From positions 1-7,158 of the forward strand of contig DPWT01000030.1 in assembly GCA_003527555.1 (NCBI GenBank): a stretch of 7,158 bases of DNA, read 5' to 3'. Within the stretch, counting starts at the first letter, position 1, and every line of letters begins with the position of its first letter. Positions 1-6,882 of the stretch are shown piece by piece. The position numbers and the translations under genes are program-made. This DNA comes from Verrucomicrobiales bacterium (lineage in GTDB: Bacteria > Verrucomicrobiota > Verrucomicrobiia > Verrucomicrobiales > Akkermansiaceae). The notes under the pieces were generated by a model. That model was given only the letters and a program-made list of their open reading frames with translations. It was not told where the DNA came from and did not search any database.

Positions 1-1
1 C

Positions 2-163
2 ATGTCCAACATCACCTGGCTACTCGACTATTGTGCAACCCTCCTGAAAGCAAAACTCAAATACACCAAAAGCGACATGGTCCTATGGACGGCCAGCGAC
101 GCGTCATACCTTTCTGAACCTAAAGCCCGCAGCCAAGCAGGTGGATGATTCTTCCTCAGCAAC
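2..163 (+). mobile_element. Degraded fragment of a eukaryotic-type LTR retroelement (RNase H region)
   Basis: Read from base 2, this stretch encodes a peptide beginning MSNITWLLDYCATLL. It contains SDMVLWTASDASYLSEPKA and ARSQAGG, then a TGA stop at 146-148, then FFLSNKRDN in the same frame. The pattern of a helix with LLDY, then SDMVL, SDASYLSE.KARS.AGG and FFLSN is one I recall from the reverse transcriptase/RNase H region of Copia-like and related retroelements in protists, diatoms, oomycetes and fungi. The Asp of SDAS would be the first RNase H catalytic acid. The similarity resumes beyond the TGA, so this is a decayed or recoded copy, not a short bacterial gene. No start site, LTR, integrase or reverse transcriptase palm is visible because the window begins here. 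The right boundary lies between about 163 and 195, where polyphosphate kinase similarity starts in another frame. The family call is from memory of the motif and the exact retroelement clade is uncertain. Confidence 0.6.
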
Positions 164-1799
164 AAACGTGACAACCTGCAAATCGAGCAGACACGTGTTC
201 ATCCCGATGCCTGAATTACTACCTAGGTTTGTTCATCTTCCTGCGATGGATAACAACAAAACATCAAACGATCTTCTGGTTCCAACCGAAACCATAGTTG
301 CTCACTGCTGCACCGAACTCTTTCCCGACGAAACAATTAAAGCTACCATGCCATTCCGCATCACGCGCAATGGCGACATCGCTGTGCAAGAGGAAGATGT
401 TATCGATCTGGCCGGAGAAATGGAGGAAGTCCTCGCTGCACGCAAGACCAGTAATACTGTTCGACTTGAACTCCCTGATAAAGCACCTGCAAACCTTAAA
501 CGTATTGTCCGAGAAGTCACCGGAGCCAGTCCGAATGAGGTATACCCCTTGAATGGGCCTCTCGCGCTGAGTGATTTCATGAGCGTGGCAATTACGCCAG
601 GTTACGATGATCTTCGTGATGAATCATGGCAGCCACAGCCGTCCCCAATCATCGAACCCGGCGAATCAATTTTCACCACCCTTACCGATAAGGATATTCT
701 ACTCAACCACCCTTACGAAAGTTTCGAGCCTGTGCTGCGATTCCTAGAAGAAGCCGCTTCCGATCCTCATACGATTGCTATCAAGCAAGTTCTCTATCGA
801 ACCGCATCAGAGTCACGTGTGATCGATGCCCTGATCAAAGCAGCGGAAAATGGAAAACAGGTCACCGTGCTCATCGAACTAAAAGCCAGGTTTGATGAAG
901 CACGTAACTTAAGCCGTGCCGGTGAGCTCCAGCGTGCCGGCGTCCAGATTGTCTACGGCGTTAAGGGACTAAAAACCCACGCAAAAATCGCCCTCGTCAT
1001 CCGTAATGAAGATGGCCTACTCAAACGTTATGTCCATCTCGGCACGGGCAACTACAACGAATCAACATCCCGACTCTATACAGACGTCTCCTACCTGACT
1101 TCCCTTCCCGCATACGGCAAGGATGCCTCACTGTTTTTTAACGCGGTTACCGGCAGATCCAAACTTACAAGATTCCGTAAAATCATACCCGCACCCACAC
1201 ACATGAAACCAAGGCTGTTAGAGCTGATTGCTGCAGAGGCAAAACGGGCTAAAAATGGCGAGACGGCAAAGATTACCGCAAAAATTAATTCCCTTCAGGA
1301 TAAAGAGATCATCGAGGCTCTCTACAAGGCAGCCAAGCAGGGAGTAATCATCCGTCTCAACATTCGTGGTATTTGCTGCTTAAAAACTGGCAAACGTAAA
1401 GAGGCGAAAAACATCGAAGTCGTATCAATCATTGACCGCTACCTCGAACACGCACGCATCTTCTCCTTTCACCACGGCGGTAGACCTCTTGTGTATATAG
1501 CATCGGCTGACTGGATGACGCGTAACCTAGATAAACGAGTTGAACTCATGATTCCAATTGAGGACAGACCCAGTAAAAAACGCCTCATTGAAATCCTCAA
1601 TTCCGCCTTCAAAGACAATACCAATGCATTCCGCATCCTCGATAACGGCTCAAGCCAGCGGATTGAACGCGCCAAGGGCGCCAAGCGCTTCCGTATGCAG
1701 GAACATCTGCAGAAACAAGCCCATAAAGCCGCCAAGGCAAGTGCCCACATTCGCAGCACTACTTTTGATCCACACACGCCAGCGGAGCCGCGCCCTTGA
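141..1799 (+). CDS. ppk1: Polyphosphate kinase 1, 5'-truncated (likely pseudogene or chimeric end)
   Basis: PPK1 reversibly transfers the terminal phosphate of ATP to inorganic polyphosphate through a phosphohistidine, at the inner membrane or in the cytoplasm. Similarity begins only at about base 195 (VFIPMPELLPRFVHLP), inside the H domain. By comparison with the roughly 690-residue E. coli enzyme, about 160 N-terminal residues are missing. Both catalytic domains are complete. Counting from the GTG at 141, GLKTHAK carries His280 and YLEHAR carries His437, 157 residues apart, exactly as E. coli His435 and His592. Arg220 (LYRTA), Arg250 (ARFDE), Tyr313 (RLYTD) and Arg409 (IRGICC) fall at the spacings of E. 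coli Arg375, Arg405, Tyr468 and Arg564. The tail ends TTFDPHTPAEPRP. The first 18 codons, including the GTG start, come from retroelement-like or junction DNA, so this start is only the first available one. The frame is open back to base 48, and no frame upstream encodes PPK1. Family assignment is certain; whether the gene is expressed is doubtful. Confidence 0.85.
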   Translation: MDDSSSATNVTTCKSSRHVFIPMPELLPRFVHLPAMDNNKTSNDLLVPTETIVAHCCTELFPDETIKATMPFRITRNGDIAVQEEDVIDLAGEMEEVLAARKTSNTVRLELPDKAPANLKRIVREVTGASPNEVYPLNGPLALSDFMSVAITPGYDDLRDESWQPQPSPIIEPGESIFTTLTDKDILLNHPYESFEPVLRFLEEAASDPHTIAIKQVLYRTASESRVIDALIKAAENGKQVTVLIELKARFDEARNLSRAGELQRAGVQIVYGVKGLKTHAKIALVIRNEDGLLKRYVHLGTGNYNESTSRLYTDVSYLTSLPAYGKDASLFFNAVTGRSKLTRFRKIIPAPTHMKPRLLELIAAEAKRAKNGETAKITAKINSLQDKEIIEALYKAAKQGVIIRLNIRGICCLKTGKRKEAKNIEVVSIIDRYLEHARIFSFHHGGRPLVYIASADWMTRNLDKRVELMIPIEDRPSKKRLIEILNSAFKDNTNAFRILDNGSSQRIERAKGAKRFRMQEHLQKQAHKAAKASAHIRSTTFDPHTPAEPRP

Positions 1800-1837
1800 C
1801 GGCCCAATCAACCTGTAAATCAGGCGTATGAGCGACT

Positions 1838-1843
1838 TATAAT
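1838..1843 (+). promoter_or_regulatory. Possible -10 element upstream of tRNA-Val
   Basis: The gap between ppk1 and the tRNA gene (1800-1969) holds no open frame worth calling. It contains a perfect TATAAT at 1838-1843, but the only -35 candidate at normal spacing (TGTAAA, 1814-1819) matches poorly. A second weak pair lies nearer the tRNA: TTGCAT at 1885-1890 and CATAGT at 1909-1914, 18 bases apart. Either could drive the tRNA gene, and neither is strong. A 4-bp stem CCTG/CAGG at 1812-1824 has no T-run after it and is not a convincing ppk1 terminator. Confidence 0.25.
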
Positions 1844-1969
1844 TTCATCATTATCTCAATTTCTTAATTCGTAGAAAAAAGTGTTTGCATCAGACGTACA
1901 TTTCCGCACATAGTCCGCGCGTCATCCCATGATGATTTGCGGCTTCTTCAAACATAAAGCCACATCAGC

Positions 1970-2045
1970 GCAGGAATAGCTCAGTTGGTAGAGCATCTCG
2001 TTTACACCGAGGCGGTCGGGGGTTCAAGTCCCTCTTCCTGCACCA
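1970..2045 (+). tRNA. tRNA-Val (anticodon UAC), CCA encoded
   Basis: The sequence folds into a complete cloverleaf. The acceptor stem is GCAGGAA (1970-1976) paired with TTCCTGC (2035-2041), 7 of 7 Watson-Crick pairs. The D arm is GCTC-AGTTGGTA-GAGC. The anticodon stem TCTCG/CGAGG (one G-U pair) closes the loop TTTACAC, giving anticodon TAC at 2003-2005, which reads valine GUA/GUG codons and by wobble others. The variable loop is CGGTC. The T arm is GGGGG-TTCAAGT-CCCTC with one G-U pair. The discriminator is A2042, and CCA is encoded at 2043-2045. All invariant bases (T8, A14, GG of the D loop, T33, TTC) are present, so the gene looks functional. It runs toward the symporter gene on the other strand. 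Confidence 0.97.
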
Positions 2046-2093
2046 TTTATCCCAAGGCCCAGATTAATGGGTCTACACCAAATTTTGGGGAGC

Positions 2094-2107
2094 GTAATTT
2101 TTATTAC
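2094..2107. terminator. Weak AT-rich hairpin between convergent tRNA and symporter genes
   Basis: GTAAT (2094-2098) and ATTAC (2103-2107) form a perfect 5-bp inverted repeat around a TTTT loop, in the 86-base gap between the converging tRNA-Val and symporter genes. The stem is AT-rich and not followed by a clear U-tract in either direction, so it would be a poor intrinsic terminator. No better candidate is visible in the gap; the GCCCA/TGGGT stem at about 2057-2072 is also short. The role is inferred from position only. Confidence 0.15.
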
Positions 2108-2131
2108 CATCTATCACTACCATTTGCGCCA

Positions 2132-3457
2132 TTAGAAGTTATCATCCTTCTCGCCCTCCAGGCTTGCTATCGTGACGGCAGCGCAGGAGTCGCCAAAGAC
2201 ATTCACTGCTGTACGACTCATGTCTAATAACCGGTCAACTGAGAGCAACGCCACAATCGCCATCTCCGCGTTTGGTATATTTGAACTTCTGAGAATGAGC
2301 AAAATGGCCACAAGGCTTGCTGAGGGTATACCAGCGACACCAATGCTTGTCAGTAATGCCGTGACCACAACGGCAAACTGCGCCGCCACCCCCATCTCTA
2401 TGCCCATTACCTGAGCTACAAAAAGAACAGCCACACACTCATACAGTGCAGTTCCATCCATATTGACTGTAGCACCCAGAGGAAGAGTGAAACTAGAAAC
2501 CCTTTTGGAAACACCCGCATTTTTCTGCACACAGTGCATGGTCTCAGGCAGTGTAGCAGCTGAGGATGCGGTTGAAAACGCGGTAAGAAGCGCCATTTTC
2601 ATTGCCTTGAAATGCGCCCATGGATTCACCTTGGCAATATACTGAAGAACCAGTGGCATAACTACAAACAAATGAATCGAGAGCGCTAACAATACCGTCC
2701 CAAAGTATTTACCTAGGTTCAAAAAGATCTCTGGGCCACTTTTGAAAACCGTTGGGATCATTAATCCAAAAACACCCAACGGAGCAAACATCATCACCCA
2801 CTGCGTGACACGAATCATCACATCGTTAACACCTTGAATACTCCCCAGAATCGGTAGCATATTGTCTCGTGGCAATTGTGTCATTGCTATGGCAAAGAGA
2901 ATGGCAAAAAAGATCATTCCAAGCAACTGACCGTTGGAGGACGCTGCACTGAAAATATTTTCAGGGATCATTTTTTTAAACAAATCCGCGTAATCTCCTG
3001 GCTTGCGCTTACCAGCCTCAGCAACTTTAGACTTTTCTTTATCAGATGCACTATCTGCTTTTTCTTGAAGTGCCTCGCGGATTTCAACGTTAGGCTTTCC
3101 ATCTACAAGACCTGGCTGAATCGTATTGACTAACAACAGCCCAACCACAATAGCAGCAAAACTCGTGCCCACGTAAAAACCCAGCGTCCTCATCCCCAAT
3201 CGCCCAAACCCCTTAACACCCCCTAGTGACGCGATACCTGCAATGACAGAACTAACCACCAAGGGAACGATAATCATCTGCAGAGCGCGAATGAAGAGTT
3301 TCCCCACAAACTCGCTCACCGAGATAGCATTCATAATAAACCTCTGTGCCGCAGAATCTTGCGAAACCGTCATCGTGATGTTTCTGAATACAATAGCGGT
3401 GCCGGTTGCTAAAATAAGCGCAATGAGTATCTGCCAATGAGGTGCGATCTTCTTCAT
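2132..3457 (-). CDS. Sodium:dicarboxylate (acidic amino acid) symporter, SDF/DAACS family
   Basis: This inner-membrane secondary transporter belongs to the GltP/GltPh/EAAT family, which couples uptake of glutamate, aspartate or C4-dicarboxylates to Na+ or H+. Length from the ATG is 441 residues, normal for the family. The hallmarks appear in order: N-terminal helices (IALILATGTAIVF), the FIRALQMIIVPLVVSSV segment, re-entrant loop HP1 with STASSAATLP (295-304), TM7 NMDGT (332-336), HP2 AGIPSAS (375-381), and TM8 DRLLDMSRTAVNVFGD. Asp412, Arg415, Thr416, Asn419 and Asp423 match GltPh Asp394, Arg397, Thr398, Asn401 and Asp405, the substrate and Na+ ligands, so an acidic substrate is likely. Residues 117-158 form a long, highly charged loop after TM3. 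ATG at 3457 fits the common MKK..HWQILIAL start; GTG at 3463 is an alternative two codons earlier, and AGAG lies 10 or 4 bases before them respectively. The exact substrate cannot be read from sequence. Confidence 0.93.
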   Translation of the reverse strand: MKKIAPHWQILIALILATGTAIVFRNITMTVSQDSAAQRFIMNAISVSEFVGKLFIRALQMIIVPLVVSSVIAGIASLGGVKGFGRLGMRTLGFYVGTSFAAIVVGLLLVNTIQPGLVDGKPNVEIREALQEKADSASDKEKSKVAEAGKRKPGDYADLFKKMIPENIFSAASSNGQLLGMIFFAILFAIAMTQLPRDNMLPILGSIQGVNDVMIRVTQWVMMFAPLGVFGLMIPTVFKSGPEIFLNLGKYFGTVLLALSIHLFVVMPLVLQYIAKVNPWAHFKAMKMALLTAFSTASSAATLPETMHCVQKNAGVSKRVSSFTLPLGATVNMDGTALYECVAVLFVAQVMGIEMGVAAQFAVVVTALLTSIGVAGIPSASLVAILLILRSSNIPNAEMAIVALLSVDRLLDMSRTAVNVFGDSCAAVTIASLEGEKDDNF

Positions 3458-3464
3458 ACGCACA

Positions 3465-3478
3465 TTACTCTAGAGTAA
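3465..3478. repeat. 14-base perfect palindrome at the symporter start
   Basis: TTACTCTAGAGTAA is a perfect palindrome lying immediately before the symporter start codons. It contains the AGAG that would serve as its ribosome-binding site. It could be a dimeric regulator's operator, or the mRNA could fold over the ribosome-binding site, although a stem without a loop is unfavourable. The rest of the 65-base gap (3464-3528) between the repeat protein and the symporter shows no clear terminator, so read-through is possible. Confidence 0.35.
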
Positions 3479-3528
3479 GTCAATTCACGATAAAAGAACT
3501 CAATCAAGGAATTACAACACGAAAGAGG

Positions 3529-5469
3529 TCAAGATTTTCGTGAAACCGCCAAGAGAAAAATGGTGCGCTGCCTTCCTGAACCAAGCATGCGGGATGCTTT
3601 AAGCGCTCGGTGTGGCTTGATCCGCCGTGCAGCAGCGCTGGCAACACGGTCCTCCGCAATTACCCGCACACTATCTGTGGCAATCGCTTGGGTAGATTGC
3701 TGAGCAGTGTAAATATCATTATTCGTTGCAAGAGTGTATGCCAACTTACCCAACGCAGTGTCACGCAAACGTGGGTTTGCAATAGCCTTCGCCAATGGGA
3801 GAGATTTGCCTGTGTCGTCGCTCTCCGCATAAACAAGCGCCAAATCTGCCCGCACTTTATCCTTAGCATGAGCAGATGTTATCCGCGAAATAGATCGGCG
3901 TGCATCTTCAAGCAATGTGAACGCTTGCCGATCATCACCTTGACGAAGCCGGTAACGTGCCATCGAAACTAATGCCAGCGCTTTTTCATCCATTCGTGAT
4001 ATGCTCTGCATTGTATTATATGCTAGGTGATGCGCTCCATCTCCAGCAGCAGCCTGCGCAATCGACCGGTAGGCTATATCACGCTCATGATCCGACTCTA
4101 TTCGTAGAGCAACATTGTAAGCACGAGTTGGCTCACCGTTGTGTGCAGTTGTAGCTGAGACATAGCGAAGTCCACGATCCCTTAGAGCTTCCACAGGTAT
4201 AGATGATAGATTCACCAGTGCGGCACTCAAATTCCCTACCTTAGCCTGCTCAACTGATACAATCCCAATGGCATGCGATTTTTCTTTTTCGTCGCGTATG
4301 CGTGAAACTACTAAATTACTATCGGAAAAGCGGCCAACTCGTGCCAGCTCGGAAGAAAGCTCTTTGAGTACAGAATCTTCGATGTGTGTATTCCCGATAT
4401 TCCTCAGCATCTGGAGGCCTCCATTTAAATCTCCTGATCGGGCACGAATTCGAGCGAGCGAGGCTTTGGTGCTATCCATTATTCTATGATTGCGAATGAG
4501 TGCAGCTGAATGCTCTGCCCCAGAAAAATCTCTCAGAGCCGCAAGCTTCATTGCAATACGACGATACGCATCATCTTTTTTTCTTTTGTTAGTAATCATC
4601 ATCACTGTCTGCATTGCTTTCGGAGCACCTTCGTAAGACGCCTCGCTCTCCGCAATCGCTACCAGCGCTATATCTCTTCCAATGGGGTTAACGATTCCTG
4701 AAACAAGATTTTTAGCAGTTACCACATCACCGCTGCGAGCCGACCATGCTGAAACCTCAGCCATAACGAGCTCACGCTCCCGATGGGTGACAATATTCTG
4801 CAACGCATGGTGAGCGTCATCTGACAACTTCATCACTAACATTGTCTTAATAACCTCCCTGATAGATGCCGACGAATAACTGGGATCATGAGGCTTGATT
4901 GCAAGCTTTTCAGCAACAAGCAACACCTCACGAGCATCCCGCTTATTCCCCCTAGAGTGATATTCCCGCGCCACAGCCAGAAGGCTCCTCCACGGCTCAG
5001 AACTTTTCAATGCCTCACTGTATGCCTCGTTCATGAGACGATGGTGTAAACCACTGTACGAAATCCCCGAGGCACTAACAGGATCAGTATGGCGGGCAGC
5101 GTTACTCGTACTCGTAATACCAACTCTATCGTAATTTTTGGTTCGCCCAGCAGCGAATTGATTCGCTGTTTCGCCATCAACGTCAACACCAAGGCTAGCA
5201 TCAGAAACTTTAACTTTCAGCTCGCGCTGCGCGGCAGCAGATTCAACAGGCTTAACAGAATTAAGCACTGTAGACTTCCCTGCTTCGTCAACTTGATTGT
5301 CTCGACGCAAAGCCCTAACATCACCAGAAATACATGAATTTTCATCCTCATATGATGCTATTATACCAACGATTATGAATGTGATGGATAAGAGTAACAG
5401 CGGTCCCAAGAAAGAGCTTTTGCGCAAAAAACTATGTAGTGAGTAACCCACATCTGTTAATACGATCAA
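3529..5469 (-). CDS. Membrane-anchored TPR-like alpha-solenoid repeat protein, function unknown
   Basis: I do not recognise a named family. The N-terminus has Arg16-Lys17 followed by one hydrophobic helix (about residues 19-39, FLGPLLLLSITFIIVGIIAS) and then acidic residues, so a signal anchor with the bulk outside the inner membrane is expected. Residues 41-140 are polar, low in hydrophobics and probably disordered. From about 145 to 615 there are about eleven helical-hairpin repeats of 31-40 residues, mostly 33. The pattern is R-D-x-A-L-x-x-I-A-x-x-x-A, then a turn such as SGD, VGN, AGD or QGD, then x-x-x-A-x-x-x-x-x-x-I. Turns fall near residues 246, 279, 315, 345, 379, 412, 444, 476, 511, 551 and 584. 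This resembles TPR-like scaffolds that bind other proteins. No catalytic motif is visible. The TTG at 5469 directly follows a stop and has no Shine-Dalgarno; GTG at 5451 (residue 7) is a plausible later start. The gene sits 71 bases upstream of the symporter, same strand. Confidence 0.8.
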   Translation of the reverse strand: MIVLTDVGYSLHSFLRKSSFLGPLLLLSITFIIVGIIASYEDENSCISGDVRALRRDNQVDEAGKSTVLNSVKPVESAAAQRELKVKVSDASLGVDVDGETANQFAAGRTKNYDRVGITSTSNAARHTDPVSASGISYSGLHHRLMNEAYSEALKSSEPWRSLLAVAREYHSRGNKRDAREVLLVAEKLAIKPHDPSYSSASIREVIKTMLVMKLSDDAHHALQNIVTHRERELVMAEVSAWSARSGDVVTAKNLVSGIVNPIGRDIALVAIAESEASYEGAPKAMQTVMMITNKRKKDDAYRRIAMKLAALRDFSGAEHSAALIRNHRIMDSTKASLARIRARSGDLNGGLQMLRNIGNTHIEDSVLKELSSELARVGRFSDSNLVVSRIRDEKEKSHAIGIVSVEQAKVGNLSAALVNLSSIPVEALRDRGLRYVSATTAHNGEPTRAYNVALRIESDHERDIAYRSIAQAAAGDGAHHLAYNTMQSISRMDEKALALVSMARYRLRQGDDRQAFTLLEDARRSISRITSAHAKDKVRADLALVYAESDDTGKSLPLAKAIANPRLRDTALGKLAYTLATNNDIYTAQQSTQAIATDSVRVIAEDRVASAAARRIKPHRALKASRMLGSGRQRTIFLLAVSRKS

Positions 5470-5476
5470 TTATAAT
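5469..5476. promoter_or_regulatory. Symmetrical -10 element (ATTATAAT) between divergent genes
   Basis: ATTATAAT is self-complementary and gives a perfect TATAAT on both strands: 5471-5476 on the + strand facing gltX, and 5474-5469 on the - strand facing the repeat protein. It lies at the edge of the 87-base AT-rich divergent gap, where bidirectional promoters are often found. The -35 matches are weak on both sides (TTTAGG on the - strand at 5497-5492). If it is used leftward, transcription would start near 5462, which would exclude the TTG at 5469 as the start codon of the repeat protein. A second + strand candidate, TATAAC, lies at 5498-5503. Confidence 0.35.
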
Positions 5477-5556
5477 ATTTTTTTCACATTTCCTAAATAT
5501 AACTAACATAGCGGACAATACTTGCGCATCATCACTGAGCACGTTAAAGAGCGCAT

Positions 5557-6882
5557 GTGAATGACACTCAAGTCCGCACCCGTTTTGCCCCCTCACCTAC
5601 TGGATATCTTCATGTTGGAGGTGCTCGCACAGCCCTCTTCAACTGGCTGTTAGCACGAAAATTAAACGGCACGTTTGTGCTACGTGTTGAGGACACTGAT
5701 GAATCGCGTAACACTGACGAAGCACGCCAAGCGATTTTTGAAGGTATGCAATGGCTTGGACTCGATTGGGATGAAGGGCCAGAAACAAACAAGCACAATG
5801 GCGGTGATCACGGCCCGTATTTCCAGAGCCAGAGAAGTGATATCTATGATAGATGGTTTCAAAAGCTTGTTAAAAACGACCGTGTCTATGAAGACGATGG
5901 TGCATGGAGGTTCCGTTTTGAGCGCAAACCCATGACCGTGCATGACTTGGTCTGCGGTGATATCACCATTGACTACCGTGATGAGTCGAACACCCCAGAC
6001 ATGGTAGTGAAACGATCCGATGGATCGTATGTTTTTCACTTCGTCAATGTGGTGGATGATATTGAGATGAAAATTAGTCACGTGATTAGAGGGGAAGATC
6101 ACCTAATGAACACGCCCAAGCACCTACAGCTTTTTGAAGCCTTTGGCGTGATGCCTCCTGCATATGGGCACATTCCCTTGATTCTGAATATGGATGGCTC
6201 CAAGATGAGCAAACGCGATATGGGTGCCGCTATGGGTGAATATAGCAAAAACGGCTATGTGGCACCGGCTGTTTTCAATTTCCTCGCACTACTTGGATGG
6301 TCTCCCAAAGATGAGACGGAGGTCATGAGCATCGATCAGATCGTTGACAGGTTCTCCCTAGAAGGTGTGAATCGCTCGCCCGCAAAGTTTGATGTAGAGA
6401 AGTGCACATGGATTAACCAGCAACACCTAATGGCTATGAAACCAGATGCGTTTGCTGCCGCAGCTGCTCCTTACGTCGCAAATGCCAAACTGACAGGCGG
6501 TGACAACTACGCGAACATCGCGGCATCGGTTCAGGAAAAGGTAAAGTTGCTAGCCGATGTACCAAATGCCATTTCTTTCTATCTGAATTCCGATTTCCCC
6601 TATGATGAAAGCGCTCTCGCCAAGGTGAAAAAAAATGCCTCCGCTAAAGACTTACTGGGTAAACTGGCAGATTCTTTTGAGGTGTCAGATTCATGGAGTA
6701 ATGCAAAGGAGCTCATCGGAATCACAGCACAAGCCAATGATACCAAACCAGGACAGCTGATGTTTCCGACACGTGTTGCATTGAGCGGACAAGCTGGTGG
6801 CCCAGACCTGGGTGCCATTCTGAAGATTCTTGGCAAAGATGAATGTATACGTAGATTAAGGAGAGCCGTTTGCATTCTCTGA
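5557..6882 (+). CDS. gltX: Glutamyl-tRNA synthetase, compact form without the zinc-binding insert
   Basis: This cytoplasmic class I aminoacyl-tRNA synthetase activates glutamate with ATP and charges tRNA-Glu (and tRNA-Gln in species that use the amidotransferase route). The N-terminal Rossmann fold carries RFAPSPTGYLHVGGARTA (HIGH-type motif at residues 19-22) and LRVEDTDESR. Further on come VIRGEDHLMNTP, the class I loop KMSKR (216-220), FNFLALLGWSPKD, and the anticodon-binding helical domain from about residue 290, ending LGKDECIRRLRRAV. At 441 residues it is shorter than the usual 460-500. The loss is between VYEDDG (110-115) and WRFRFERKP, where about 45 residues bearing the CxC...CxH zinc site are normally found. 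I recall similar compact enzymes in Verrucomicrobia. The start is GTG at 5557: an AAAGAG five bases before it is a weak ribosome-binding site, and the ATG two bases earlier is followed at once by a stop. aroE follows after 23 bases, likely one operon. Confidence 0.96.
   Translation: MNDTQVRTRFAPSPTGYLHVGGARTALFNWLLARKLNGTFVLRVEDTDESRNTDEARQAIFEGMQWLGLDWDEGPETNKHNGGDHGPYFQSQRSDIYDRWFQKLVKNDRVYEDDGAWRFRFERKPMTVHDLVCGDITIDYRDESNTPDMVVKRSDGSYVFHFVNVVDDIEMKISHVIRGEDHLMNTPKHLQLFEAFGVMPPAYGHIPLILNMDGSKMSKRDMGAAMGEYSKNGYVAPAVFNFLALLGWSPKDETEVMSIDQIVDRFSLEGVNRSPAKFDVEKCTWINQQHLMAMKPDAFAAAAAPYVANAKLTGGDNYANIAASVQEKVKLLADVPNAISFYLNSDFPYDESALAKVKKNASAKDLLGKLADSFEVSDSWSNAKELIGITAQANDTKPGQLMFPTRVALSGQAGGPDLGAILKILGKDECIRRLRRAVCIL

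Noticed and set aside
1..140. A frameshifted N-terminal part of ppk1 upstream of the truncated gene
   Set aside because: I translated all three forward frames; none contains recognisable PPK1 N- or H-domain sequence, and frame 2 instead matches a retroelement motif.
1469..1807. 112-codon open frame on the - strand at the end of ppk1
   Set aside because: It is antisense to conserved PPK1 sequence including the YIASADWMTRN motif, and reads as low-meaning Arg/Leu-rich sequence.
1812..1824. CCTG/CAGG stem as ppk1 terminator
   Set aside because: Only four base pairs and no following T-run; too weak to call.
1985..2227. 80-codon open frame on the + strand starting in the tRNA gene
   Set aside because: It begins inside a perfect cloverleaf tRNA and runs through the convergent gap into the symporter on the other strand.
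3610..3972. 120-codon open frame on the + strand
   Set aside because: It is antisense to the repeat protein, has no ribosome-binding site and no family features; the regular helical repeats show that the - strand is the coding one.
5680..6102. 140-codon open frame on the - strand
   Set aside because: It lies fully inside gltX, whose protein motifs are unambiguous, and its own translation shows no recognisable domain.
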